In this document: piece after piece, positions 8,064 through 16,914 of the stretch
Layout of the letters: the number at the start of each line of letters is the position of its first letter
How positions within the stretch are numbered: the first letter of the stretch is position 1
Assembly (NCBI GenBank): GCA_942493045.1
Contig: OW818665.1
Coordinates: forward strand, 3,100,001 to 3,164,000
Direction: 5' to 3'
Length of the DNA stretch: 64,000 nt
DNA from: Teretinema sp942493045
Lineage (GTDB): Bacteria > Spirochaetota > Spirochaetia > Treponematales > Treponemataceae
Translations under genes and position numbers: made by a program
The notes under the pieces: model-generated
Told to the model about the DNA's origin: nothing
The model's database searches: none
Seen by the model: only the letters and a program-made list of their open reading frames with translations

Positions 8064-9211
8064 AGAAATTAAATCTAATTCTACCCTCTGAGCTCAGCTT
8101 TAGAAAAGAAATTCTGTTACGAAAAGAACCTCCAGCGGCCTGTGTGCTTATCTGGACTTCCGTGATTTTATTGCTTTCGGTTTTTTGTTGGATTGTTTTT
8201 GGGAAAATGGAAGAAGTGGTAAAGGCTTCTGGATTGATTAGGCCAATAAGTAACATTTCACTTGTTCGCAATGTTTTACCCGGCGAGGTTTCTGAGATTT
8301 GCTACAAGCCAGGCCAGGAGGTAAAAGCTGGCGATGTGCTGCTCAAGATACGACCTGATTCATTTTTAGCACAAAAGCGATCAATAGAGACACAAATTAC
8401 TGATATTAAAGATAAACTGTCTGGGGTAAATGAAATAATACGCAGTTATTATGCCGATCGGAACTTGGTTTCAAGAAATAATCTCTCCGCCTATGCAAGG
8501 TATGAATCCTATTCAGTTGAAAAGAACTTGTTGTTCGTAAAGGCTCGTATGGCCAATTTGCTCTGGGAAGAAGAGAGGCAGTTGCCTGCTTCTGGAACTA
8601 CGCCATTGCGCATACGACAGCTTGAATATGAAAAGCAGCTGTCTGATATTGATTTGCAAAAATTAAAAATACAGTTTCTTACTTCGATTTCATCAGAAAG
8701 AGATGCTTATTCCGTGGAACTAGAAAAGTTCTTGAGTCAACTCGAACAAATTGATACGAATTTGCGTTCTACAATTTTATATTCTCCTGTAGATGGTTAT
8801 GTTCAAGAAACTTCTTCAATAAATGTCGATGACTATTTATTTTCTAATCAGGAAATAATTAAGATAGTTCCGGATACCAACTTAAAATTTCGAGTTGAGC
8901 TAAAGATTCCCGCTAAAAGCGCCGGTAAATTAAACCCTGGCATGGAAGTTAAATTGCGTTTTCCTGCATTCCCCTTTTTTGAGTTTAAAGGTGCGCTTGG
9001 TGTTATCCAAACAATTGACCCGGACGCAATAGCAGCGGAAAATGGAGAGCTCTATTTTACCGTTCTCACCGATATAGACCGAACGGTTCTTACTGATAAA
9101 AAAGGTCGGGAATACCCTATACGGGTAGGATTGCAAACTGATGCACGGATAATTCTGGAGTCTAAAACCATTTTGTTGTATTTGCTTAAAAAAATGGATT
9201 TCCTATTATGA
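8060..9211 (+). CDS. HlyD-like membrane fusion protein of type I export system
   Basis: The 383-residue adaptor overlaps the transporter stop (ATGA). One transmembrane helix (about residues 27-48) anchors it in the inner membrane. A lipoyl-like segment GEVSEICYKPGQEVKAGDVLLKI, a central coiled coil (about 110-230) and a second beta domain beginning STILYSPVDGYVQ follow, as in HlyD, CvaA and EmrA proteins. It should connect the ABC transporter with the TolC-like channel encoded next. The architecture is complete and ends at a stop overlapping the next start. Confidence 0.92.
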   Translation: MKKLNLILPSELSFRKEILLRKEPPAACVLIWTSVILLLSVFCWIVFGKMEEVVKASGLIRPISNISLVRNVLPGEVSEICYKPGQEVKAGDVLLKIRPDSFLAQKRSIETQITDIKDKLSGVNEIIRSYYADRNLVSRNNLSAYARYESYSVEKNLLFVKARMANLLWEEERQLPASGTTPLRIRQLEYEKQLSDIDLQKLKIQFLTSISSERDAYSVELEKFLSQLEQIDTNLRSTILYSPVDGYVQETSSINVDDYLFSNQEIIKIVPDTNLKFRVELKIPAKSAGKLNPGMEVKLRFPAFPFFEFKGALGVIQTIDPDAIAAENGELYFTVLTDIDRTVLTDKKGREYPIRVGLQTDARIILESKTILLYLLKKMDFLL

Positions 9212-10605
9212 TTTTTCCTCAAAAATTATTAGTATCTGTTATTTTGTTCGTTCTCGGTTTTTCATTCATTTATGCTGATGGATTTGATTTAGAGAAGTAC
9301 AAAGTGGAGATGTTATTGCAAAATCCGAATTACCGTCAGGCATTATTGAGTTTTGAGCTTGAGATGTTAACCTACAAAACACAGCGTAGGCGTTGGTTGC
9401 CTCAGTCCTATTTAAGCCTGTCACCATCAATAGGTTTTAATGAATCAGTTAAGACAACTTATACGAACTCTCTGGGTACGACTTTTGGTTTTTCTCAGAA
9501 ATTACCCTTTGGAAACAGTATGAATGGTTCAATTTCTCAGTCATTCAGTATGAGTGGGGCCAGTTCTTGGGATTTTAATTACAATCCTTCTGCATCCCTG
9601 TCGGTACAGACCCCATTTTTACTAGCTACGCCAGCATTGTTTCGAGATGTTATGGAATGGGAGTTTAAGTTTGCCGACATCTCGCTTTCAATTGCTCAAC
9701 TTAATTTGACGATTGCACAACGGCAAAATTTCAGTGAGAGTGTCGCTGCTTTAGCTTCATATATGCTTGCGGTGAAGACCACCGACATTGCTAACAGAAA
9801 ATATAGTATAATGTTTCAACGGGGCATCGAAGATGAGCAATTATGGGCTCAGGGCAGAATAACTACAATTGAGCTATCTTCACGTGACCAGGAACGATAT
9901 CAGAACTATATGAACTTGATACAAAAGCAAAAAGCATTGCTGGTTGCCAGGCAAAAGTTAGCCGTAATTGGCTTGGATGAATCGTCTGCGACAATAGAAC
10001 TTTCCGAATGGATAGAAAGTATAGAGTCTTGTCTTGTAGAAACTGATTTCGCTTTACAGGATAAAATGTTATTACAGAAATATATTTTATATAAGTCATG
10101 GAAAGATTTGCTAAATTCGCAAATATACAGCATTCCGTCACTTAGTTGGTCATTTAATTTATCTCCTTCATCTGAGACAAATGGTGGAAGTAATTTACCC
10201 GACAGCATCGAAAATTACTGGATGTCACACATAGATTGGAATTGGTCAATATCGGTCTCTATGCGTGTTTCGTTGTCTCCTTGGGACGCTGTATATAAAA
10301 CTAATGAAACACATCAGCTGAGAACCCAAATACAACAGTATAAAAATGATAAGCTGCACATTGAAGAAGCGCAAGAGTTGGAGTTGCGACAAAAAGTAAT
10401 CGAATTGCTTGAAGATTTACGAACGCAAAACGAAAAATCATTGCAAATCGCAAAAGATAGAATCCGGTTGTCTGAATCATTATATGCCGCAGGGCGATTG
10501 TCAGAGATTGATCTTAAGTTGCAGCAAATCACAGTTGAAGAAGCCGAATGTAATTTATTGCAGACCCGCATTGATAATATTTTAGCAACACTCGGTTTTT
10601 ATTAG
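9208..10605 (+). CDS. TolC-like outer membrane channel protein of type I export system
   Basis: The 465-residue protein starts with a signal peptide (residues 1-24, ending YADG) and has the outer-membrane efflux protein layout: long helical stretches with strand-forming parts such as SLSPSIGFNESVKTTY and SISVSMRVSLSPW, in two imperfect halves. It is the third gene of the overlapping transporter operon (ATGA overlap at 9208). It should provide the outer membrane exit, which implies a diderm host. The gene ends 38 bases before the remnant of recQ, with which it is convergent. Confidence 0.9.
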   Translation: MIFPQKLLVSVILFVLGFSFIYADGFDLEKYKVEMLLQNPNYRQALLSFELEMLTYKTQRRRWLPQSYLSLSPSIGFNESVKTTYTNSLGTTFGFSQKLPFGNSMNGSISQSFSMSGASSWDFNYNPSASLSVQTPFLLATPALFRDVMEWEFKFADISLSIAQLNLTIAQRQNFSESVAALASYMLAVKTTDIANRKYSIMFQRGIEDEQLWAQGRITTIELSSRDQERYQNYMNLIQKQKALLVARQKLAVIGLDESSATIELSEWIESIESCLVETDFALQDKMLLQKYILYKSWKDLLNSQIYSIPSLSWSFNLSPSSETNGGSNLPDSIENYWMSHIDWNWSISVSMRVSLSPWDAVYKTNETHQLRTQIQQYKNDKLHIEEAQELELRQKVIELLEDLRTQNEKSLQIAKDRIRLSESLYAAGRLSEIDLKLQQITVEEAECNLLQTRIDNILATLGFY

Positions 10606-10643
10606 AAACTGTACGGGCTTTTTAAAGAAAAGCATCATTCCCC

Positions 10644-10757
10644 CTACAACCTCCCCGCTTCCTTCACTGCCTTCATGATAAAGACCCCGTAGCGTTCGGC
10701 TTTGACTTCGCCGATGCCGTAGACGTCGAGCAGGGCGGAGCGGTCGGCCGGTTTTTT
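10644..10757 (-). pseudogene. recQ: 3' remnant of recQ (end of HRDC domain) separated by IS66 insertion
   Basis: Read on the minus strand this segment continues the RecQ frame exactly once the insertion element and one copy of the 8-bp duplication are removed. It encodes KKPADRSALLDVYGIGEVK and onward, a helix-hairpin-helix-like stretch typical of the end of an HRDC domain, and stops at TAG (10644-10646). It has lost its promoter and start and is no longer joined to the helicase. Confidence 0.9.
10750..10757. repeat. Target site duplication, left copy
   Basis: GGTTTTTT directly abuts the left inverted repeat of the IS66 element and is identical to 12806-12813. Removing one copy and the element restores the recQ frame. 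Confidence 0.93.
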
Positions 10758-10770
10758 GTAACCGTCAATT

Positions 10771-12345
10771 TTAGAGCATCTTCGTAACTTCTTCGGAGCT
10801 CACCCTGTAAGGGAGCAATTTTTCACGGTCTTCGTCAGTCTTGCATAGTGGCAAGCGGTCAAATAAAAAACAAAGATAAAAATAGGGATCATGCCCATTT
10901 GCCTTCGCGGTTTCGATCAAACTATAGATTCCCGCACTTGCGTGAGCGCCTCTGGGGCTTCCAGAGAAAAGCCAATTTTTCCTGCCAATCACGAATGGAC
11001 GTATGGCATTCTCGACGGCATTCGTATCGGGTGTCAATAAAGGATGGTCTATGTACCTTGCAGCCAGCGGAAATTCCACGAGCGCATATGAAATTGCCAT
11101 ACCCAGCTTACTTTGCGGCGCGACCGTCAACGAGTTTCGGGAAAGCCACATGCGAAAGTCAGACAAATGCGGTTCCGCCTTTCTCTTCCGTCTAGAGAGA
11201 AACGTCGTCTCATCGATAGTCTTGTCGATAAGCTGCTTTCTCAGCGTCCGTTCAACTTCGTAGAGGTTTGCTATATGCTGGATTGCCTGCTCGGCAATGC
11301 CTGTCTTCCCGGCGACTTCCCATGCCTCTACAAATTTCCTCCTGATATGGGCAAAGCAGCCAACATGAATGAGGTTAGCCCGGTACGCCGGGTGTTTGGC
11401 GTCGTGGAAGCGATCGTAACCCTTAAAGCCATCAGTTTGTAAGTAAAACCCATTAAAGTCAGTGAGCAACTTTTCCGCGAATGAACCCGAGCGAGAAGGA
11501 TGATAGGTAAATCGATGTATTGGCTTCTCCCCATAAAAACCGCGCTGTACCCACATATAGGACTTAGATGTGTTGCTTTTACCACTTTCCTCAAGTACCT
11601 GCACAGTCGTCTCATCCATAAGGAGGACTGGAGATTTCATTAAGTCCCGATTCATGAGATCGATCATGTTTCCAATCGCTCTGCCAACGGCGATAGCCTG
11701 ATTCGAAAGCGTCGCACGCGTCATAACAAGACCGTAACGGGCGAGCATTTTCTCCATTCGATAAAAAGGGATAGCATCAGCGTACTTAGCAGTCATAAAG
11801 AAGGCCGTAGTCCTGTTGGAAAAATCGCTTCCTGGAATAATTTTTGCCGGAGCCGGAGCGGTAATCACCGCAGCCGATCCGGATTGTTTAAAAGCTTCGC
11901 AGGCACACGGACCATACTTGTACCGTATATGCACAGTTTTTAAGAAGTGCGCTGGCACGAGGTCATATTCACTTGAACGTTCATCTCCAATAACCGGCCG
12001 TTCTTTGCCACAACAGAGACAAGAACGATCGATTCCTTCAAGCTGGTGAATCTTCTCTATGATTGGTAGCGGTATATCCTTAACCCTGCGCCCGCGTTTC
12101 TTTCGCTCATGTTCTTTTATCGTGATGACAGGAGGCTCTTTTTCGTTCGCGTGGGCTTCCGCCTCATCGAATAAAAGATATTGGGTATCTTTTTCAAGGT
12201 GCTGTTTTTCCGAAGAAGTGCCGAACAGTTTCTTCTTTATCAGAAAGTAGTTGTCTCTCCACTTCTCGATTTCGTGTTCTTTTTCCCGAAGGATGGCTCT
12301 GAGAAGTTCATTTTCTTTTTCCAATTCCGCCAACGTTTTCGGCAT
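10771..12345 (-). CDS. tnpC: IS66-family transposase TnpC
   Basis: The 524-residue protein has the IS66 transposase layout. An N-terminal leucine-zipper-like coiled coil (about residues 1-40) and the IKKKLFGTSSEK segment come first, then a Cys-rich zinc-finger-like region (DRSCLCCGK). The DDE catalytic core carries LLMDETTVQV and LQTDGFKGYD, with the glutamate in NAVENAIRPFVIGRKNW. The reading frame is unbroken from ATG 12345 to a stop 13 bases inside the left end. It lies 43 bases downstream of tnpB and is presumably cotranscribed. Confidence 0.95.
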   Translation of the reverse strand: MPKTLAELEKENELLRAILREKEHEIEKWRDNYFLIKKKLFGTSSEKQHLEKDTQYLLFDEAEAHANEKEPPVITIKEHERKKRGRRVKDIPLPIIEKIHQLEGIDRSCLCCGKERPVIGDERSSEYDLVPAHFLKTVHIRYKYGPCACEAFKQSGSAAVITAPAPAKIIPGSDFSNRTTAFFMTAKYADAIPFYRMEKMLARYGLVMTRATLSNQAIAVGRAIGNMIDLMNRDLMKSPVLLMDETTVQVLEESGKSNTSKSYMWVQRGFYGEKPIHRFTYHPSRSGSFAEKLLTDFNGFYLQTDGFKGYDRFHDAKHPAYRANLIHVGCFAHIRRKFVEAWEVAGKTGIAEQAIQHIANLYEVERTLRKQLIDKTIDETTFLSRRKRKAEPHLSDFRMWLSRNSLTVAPQSKLGMAISYALVEFPLAARYIDHPLLTPDTNAVENAIRPFVIGRKNWLFSGSPRGAHASAGIYSLIETAKANGHDPYFYLCFLFDRLPLCKTDEDREKLLPYRVSSEEVTKML

Positions 12346-12388
12346 GACAGAATTCTATCATGCCGGAATTCTAATGGCAAGTGAAATA

Positions 12389-12733
12389 TTATCCAGCTAT
12401 CGAACATCTGACTTCTTTATGTGCTTTCCAGATATTTATCCCGCGCAACAGAAGCCTGATTTCGTTCCTGGTTATCTCATTAAGATCAGTATTGTTGTGA
12501 GGCCATGGAAAACAGTCCTTTTCAAGGCGCTTCAGCCAGAGGCAAAATCCGGTCCTGTCCCAATAAAGAATCTTGATGACTTTCTTTGTTCTCCCGCAAA
12601 ACACGTAGTATGATCCATCGAATGGCCCACTCTGACCTGATTGTTGAACGATCGCAGAAAGACCGTTAATCTGTTTTCGCATGTCTGTAAACCCGAGCTG
12701 AACGAATATTCTTGTTTCTTTCTTGAGCACCAT
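12389..12733 (-). CDS. tnpB: IS66 accessory protein TnpB (Orf2)
   Basis: The 114-residue protein matches the IS66 Orf2/TnpB family: FTDMRKQINGLSAIVQ, then FDGSYYVFCGRTKKVIKILYWDRTGFCLWLKRLE. A ribosome-binding site AAAAGGAG precedes ATG 12733. It is required together with TnpC for transposition in studied IS66 elements. It lies first in the element, and no TnpA is encoded upstream. Confidence 0.93.
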   Translation of the reverse strand: MVLKKETRIFVQLGFTDMRKQINGLSAIVQQSGQSGPFDGSYYVFCGRTKKVIKILYWDRTGFCLWLKRLEKDCFPWPHNNTDLNEITRNEIRLLLRGINIWKAHKEVRCSIAG

Positions 12734-12801
12734 ATGATTTTCTCCTTTTGGATAATTTCATATGGATTTATACATCTGTCTCTATGGGGTCTATTTGACG
12801 G

Positions 12802-14601
12802 TTACGGTTTTTTGGCGGCGATGTCTTCCAGGGTTTTGTCGGAGAAGATGACGTAGGGCGGGACGGCGGCGGCTTCGGCCAGGCCCCGGCGCAGTTTTTT
12901 GAGGGAGTCGAGAATCAGGGTGCCGGTACTGTCCAGGGGGTCGAGGGCCCCGGTTTTTTTCGCGAACTTGAGACTGCCGCCTCCGGAGCCGCCGCTGCCC
13001 GCGGTGCTTCCGGCTGTTCGCGTGGAGCGGATGGTAGCCGGGCGGAAGGGCAGGCACAGGACTTCGCGTTTGGCCAGGGCGGAGCGGGCCTCGGCGGTCA
13101 GCGACAGCACCCCGTAGTCATCGTCCTTGGCCAGGTAGCCGTACTCGAGGAGCAGGCGGGCAAGGGCGTTCCAGTCATCCTTGGAAAACTCCTCGCCGAT
13201 CCCCCAGGTGGAAATCTTGTGGTGCCCGTTATCGACAATCCGCTTTTGCTTTGATCCCAAAAGGACATCGATAACGTAGGCCGCCCCGAAGCGCTCGCCG
13301 GTGCGCAGCACGCAGGAAAGCAGCTTTTGGGCCGGCACGGTAACGTCGGTATCGGCGACCGCGACCCGGCAGCAGATATCGCAGCAGGGCAGGTCAGCCG
13401 GAGGCGTTTCTGACGCGGGCGCCGGGGCGTAGGTTTCGCCAAAGTGGGCGAGCAGGGTACGCCGGCGGCAAGCGTTGCTTTCGGCATAACCGGTCATCAG
13501 GCGCAGCTGGGCTTCGGCCTTTTGTATTTCGCCGGCCTCTTTGTCTTCCAGAAAAAAGCGCAGCTTGCGAGTGTCGCCGGCGCTGTACAGCAGCAGGGCG
13601 GTGGCCGGCTCACCGTCGCGTCCGGCCCGTCCGATCTCCTGGTAATACTGCTCCAGGCTTTTCGGCAAATCCTGATGAATGACAAAACGCACATTCGGTT
13701 TGTTAATGCCCATGCCGAAGGCCAGGGTGGCAACCATCAGCGGTACCTCGTCGGCAATAAAGCGGGCCTGATTGGCAAGGCGCAGCTCATCGCGTAAGCC
13801 GGCATGGTAACTGAGGGCAGCGCAGCCGGCCTCGTTCAGCCGCTCGCAGAGCTCGTCCACGGCCTTGCGCGAAAAGCAATAGATGATGCCGCTCTCTCCG
13901 GCCCTCCCGCGCACAAAGTCGATAATCTGCTCCAGCGGTTTTTGCTTTTGCCTAACTTCCAAAAAGATATTCGGCCGGTCAAAGCTGGCTATGAACTGGG
14001 CCGGGTCGCTGAGGTGCAGTGTTTTTTTGATGTCGCCGCGCACCTTGGCGGTGGCTGTGGCCGTCAGCGCCAGACAGACGGCCGAGGGAAACTGAGCGCG
14101 GAAGGCGGCGATCTTGCGGTATTCCGGACGAAAGTCGTGCCCCCATTCGGAGATACAGTGCGCTTCATCGATGGTAATGCAGTCCACCCGCACGCTGGAA
14201 AGCAGATCCTGGATCCGGCCGGTCACCAGGCTTTCCGGAGCCAGATAGAGCAGTTTGATTTCGCCGCCGCGGATCAGGGCCATGTTTTCGCGGTAGCTGT
14301 CTTTGTCCAGGGAACTGTTCAGGAAGAGGGCGCGCACCCCGGCGTCCCGCAAAAAGGAAACCTGGTCCTGCATCAGGGCAATCAGGGGCGAAATGACGAT
14401 GGTCAGGCCCTCAAACAGCAGGGCCGGGACCTGATAACACAGCGACTTGCCGCCGCCGGTGGGCATGATCGCCAGCGTGTCACGGCCGGCAAGTACCGCG
14501 TTAATAATCTCGGCCTGCAACGGCCGGAAACTGTCATAGCCGAAGACTGTTTTCAGTACCTGCGCGGGCGTAGTTGGGTTTTCTGAGGACGCGATTTGCA
14601 T
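12802..14601 (-). pseudogene. recQ: RecQ DNA helicase, truncated in its HRDC domain by IS66
   Basis: The 599-residue frame carries all helicase motifs: Walker A TGGGKSLCYQ, DEAHCISEWGHDFRPEY, LALTATATA, the motif V/VI region ending YYQEIGRAGRDG, and the zinc-binding Cys cluster (CRRRTLLAHFGE and CCDICC). The HRDC domain begins near residue 555 and is cut by the IS66 element. Its own codons end at KKP and the stop TAA comes from the element's inverted repeat. About 35 C-terminal residues are stranded at 10644-10757. Because the helicase core and RQC region are complete, the shortened protein may still work in DNA repair. The start ATG lies six bases after a -10-like TACTAT. Confidence 0.93.
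12806..12813. repeat. Target site duplication, right copy
   Basis: GGTTTTTT directly abuts the right inverted repeat and matches the left copy at 10750-10757. On the minus strand it encodes part of the Lys-Lys-Pro of RecQ. Confidence 0.93.
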
Positions 14602-14607
14602 AGCCTT

Positions 14608-14636
14608 ATAGTATCGATAATCCCTCCTTTTGTCCC
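14608..14636 (-). promoter_or_regulatory. Probable promoter of recQ, leaderless geometry
   Basis: On the minus strand GGGACA (14631-14636) and TACTAT (14608-14613) are separated by 17 bases. The recQ ATG begins six bases after the -10 box, so transcription would start at or next to the start codon. Confidence 0.45.
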
Positions 14637-14645
14637 TTTTTGTCG

Positions 14646-14674
14646 TTGAGTTTGGATAAAAAAGGCACTACACT
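14646..14674 (+). promoter_or_regulatory. Probable sigma-70 promoter of HD-GYP gene
   Basis: TTGAGT (14646-14651) and TACACT (14669-14674) with a 17-base spacer lie 18 bases before ATG 14693. This promoter is divergent from that of recQ in the same 91-base gap. Confidence 0.5.
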
Positions 14675-14692
14675 TGAGAAAAAGGTACAAGG

Positions 14693-16063
14693 ATGTCCTA
14701 TTCAATAGAAGAATTGTACGCGCGATTGAAGGCTAAACATATCCGCCTGGTTGCCCGCTATAACCACCTCCTGCGCAGCTATAATCTGTGCCGGGTGACT
14801 TTTAAGCGGCTGCGCTATAATTATCTGGTTGTTAAAAGGAATTATCTGGTGCTGCGCCGCTACGCGACCAATAAAGTAACGGCATTGATCGATCATATCA
14901 ATAACCAGAAATATCAGCTGGTCTTCGATGAATACCGGGCTATCAACAAGATATCCAAAGAATTGCTGGAGGCGATCGGCTTTACCCAGGAGGATCTGTC
15001 CGCATCGTTTTACGTTGATATCCTATTCGAAAAATACCTGCCCCAGCCGGACCGCGCTGTCCCTGAAACCGTAATACCGGCTTTCCGCTTTCCGGTGATG
15101 ATCGAGAATTATCCGAGTGAGGGGGAGGAGTGCTATCCCTTTATGCATTTTTCGGTCAGCGGAAAAATCAGTTTTTCCCGGACTGATGAGTGTTATCATT
15201 ACTACCTGAATATCGAAGACGTTTCCAGCGAGGTGGAACTGGAATATTTCCAGAAGACTGACCGCCTGATCAACAAGCTCTCAATGTCGAATATCCGGCT
15301 GATGAACGCCAAAAAGACGATCGAGATGCACAAGCGCATGCTGATCTCGCTGACCTGCTCCCTGATCGGCGAATATAGCCGCGAGACTTCCGTGCACTTA
15401 AAAAAGATGGAATTGCTGACTACCTGCCTGTCCCAGGAGTGCAAACGCCTCGGCCTGATCCAGGTACAGGATTATGACCTCGAGGAGTACGTCAAGGATA
15501 TCAGTTACACCTCGGTGTTGCACGATATCGGCAAGATGGCTATTCCGAGCGAGATTCTGGAAAAGGATGATCGCCTCAACCGCCAGGAACTGGAGGTGGT
15601 GATCCGCCATCCGGCTATCGGCGCTTCTTATATCAAGAAGATTATGGATATGTTTTCAGCCGATCCGCAATATGCCTCGTATTGCGGGTTTTTGCAGATC
15701 CCCTGGGAAATTTGCCGGTATCACCATGAACGCTGGGACGGTAAGGGCTACCCTGACGGATTGGCCGGGTCGGCCATTCCGGTAGCGGCGCGGATTGTCT
15801 CGGTGGTGGACACCTATGAGGCCCTGCGCGGTGAGCGGGTTTATAACCACGAACCAAAAGACCATCAGGGAGCCCTGGACATTATTCAGGCCGCCGCCGG
15901 TGAGCAGTTTGACCCGCAAATCGTGGAAGCCTTGCTGTCCATCGGCTATAAATTCGAACAGGTCTATCGGGATTGCACCGCGCAAAACGCACCGGCCGCG
16001 ACGGAGAGCGCACCGGCCGAGACGGAATTACCAATCGATAAAAAAATGCTGGACGAGTTTTAG
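14693..16063 (+). CDS. HD-GYP domain phosphodiesterase-like protein
   Basis: The 456-residue protein starts with an unusual Arg/Tyr/Leu-rich helical region (about 1-75), probably a coiled coil, then a central region that may be a divergent sensory domain. From about residue 225 it has an HD-GYP domain: SVLHDIGKMAIP (HD near 275), HPAIGASYIKKI, and YHHERWDGKGYPDGL (GYP near 350), all metal-ligand and signature residues present. Such proteins usually hydrolyse cyclic di-GMP. No membrane segment or receiver domain is seen, so the input signal is unclear. It is the first of three HD-GYP or kinase genes in this region. Confidence 0.85.
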   Translation: MSYSIEELYARLKAKHIRLVARYNHLLRSYNLCRVTFKRLRYNYLVVKRNYLVLRRYATNKVTALIDHINNQKYQLVFDEYRAINKISKELLEAIGFTQEDLSASFYVDILFEKYLPQPDRAVPETVIPAFRFPVMIENYPSEGEECYPFMHFSVSGKISFSRTDECYHYYLNIEDVSSEVELEYFQKTDRLINKLSMSNIRLMNAKKTIEMHKRMLISLTCSLIGEYSRETSVHLKKMELLTTCLSQECKRLGLIQVQDYDLEEYVKDISYTSVLHDIGKMAIPSEILEKDDRLNRQELEVVIRHPAIGASYIKKIMDMFSADPQYASYCGFLQIPWEICRYHHERWDGKGYPDGLAGSAIPVAARIVSVVDTYEALRGERVYNHEPKDHQGALDIIQAAAGEQFDPQIVEALLSIGYKFEQVYRDCTAQNAPAATESAPAETELPIDKKMLDEF

Positions 16064-16078
16064 TCATCTCGCTATAGT
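16050..16078 (+). promoter_or_regulatory. Probable promoter of ABC-2 exporter operon, leaderless geometry
   Basis: TGGACG (16050-16055), 17-base spacer, TATAGT (16073-16078). ATG 16085 begins six bases after the -10 box, and no Shine-Dalgarno sequence intervenes. Confidence 0.45.
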
Positions 16079-16084
16079 ACTTTC

Positions 16085-16912
16085 ATGTCAGAACGTTTCA
16101 GCGCCCTTTCAGTTTATTGGCCCTTCGCGGTCAGCGTCATGCAACGGCGCTTCGCCTACAAGATGGCTTTTTTCCTCCGCATTTTCGGCGGCCTGGTACA
16201 GGTGTTTATCCAGGCTTCGCTGTGGGACGCCATTTTCCGCAGCTCTACCGAGGCCACTTTGCGCGGCTTCGACCGCTCCAGCATTCTGGTTTATGTGGTG
16301 ATGGCCTGGTTTACCGGCCAGCTGGTGCATTCCGGCGTGGAGTGGACGGTTTCCAACGAGATCCGCGGCGGGCAGATCGCCATCAACCTAATCCGCCCGC
16401 TCAATTTCTTTTCCCGCCTGCTGGCTGAGGCCGGTGGAAACATTCTGATCAATTTCCTGAGCGTGGTGCTGCCGGCCTGGATTACCCTGCAGTTTTTGCT
16501 AGTTTACGGCCTCAGTTCTACCGTCGCGCCGCTGGCGAACATGGCCCTGTATCTGCTCAGCCTGGTGATGGCCTTCGCCCTGTCGTTCCTGTTCAATTTC
16601 CTTTTCTCGCTGACCACCTTTTACGTGACCTATTTCTGGGGTTTCGCGATGCTCAAATTCGCCCTGGTGAGACTGATGACCGGAGAGCTGATCCCGCTGG
16701 TTTTCTTTCCGGCCGGGTTTGGCAAAATCCTCGCCTGGCTGCCCTTTGCCGGTATGGCTTCCACGCCGATCTCGCTGTACCTCGGTTCGGTTAGCGGCAG
16801 TGAAGCCCTGCGTCTGCTCGGTATCCAGGCCGCCTGGGTGCTGATTCTTTTTATACTTGTACGCCTGGCCTGGAAAAAGGCCGTGCGCCGGTTGACGGTA
16901 ATGGGAGGCTGA
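16085..16912 (+). CDS. ABC-2 type exporter permease, first subunit
   Basis: The 275-residue membrane protein has about six hydrophobic segments and contains SNEIRGGQIAINLIRPLNFF, a stretch typical of the ABC2_membrane_6-type permeases (COG4587/COG3694 group). These work as a pair with a COG4586 ATPase, as the next two genes show. It lacks a Shine-Dalgarno sequence; its ATG is placed directly after a -10 box. The second permease starts two bases after this stop. Substrate is unknown; related systems are simply called uncharacterised exporters. Confidence 0.85.
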   Translation: MSERFSALSVYWPFAVSVMQRRFAYKMAFFLRIFGGLVQVFIQASLWDAIFRSSTEATLRGFDRSSILVYVVMAWFTGQLVHSGVEWTVSNEIRGGQIAINLIRPLNFFSRLLAEAGGNILINFLSVVLPAWITLQFLLVYGLSSTVAPLANMALYLLSLVMAFALSFLFNFLFSLTTFYVTYFWGFAMLKFALVRLMTGELIPLVFFPAGFGKILAWLPFAGMASTPISLYLGSVSGSEALRLLGIQAAWVLILFILVRLAWKKAVRRLTVMGG

Positions 16913-16914
16913 GC

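Larger units (their letters stand above)
10758..12805 (-). mobile_element. IS66-family insertion sequence in recQ
   Basis: The 2048-bp element has perfect 11-bp terminal inverted repeats, GTAACCGTCAA at 10758-10768 and its complement at 12795-12805. It is flanked by an 8-bp direct repeat GGTTTTTT at 10750-10757 and 12806-12813, the duplication length typical of IS66. It carries tnpB and tnpC in that order on the minus strand. A tnpA gene, present in the archetypal IS66, is absent: only 72 bases precede tnpB. Both transposition genes look intact and the duplication is unmutated, so the insertion is probably recent. Confidence 0.95.

Noticed and set aside
13804..14586. Plus-strand open frame of 260 codons
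   Set aside because: It is antisense to recQ and shows no protein-like motifs.
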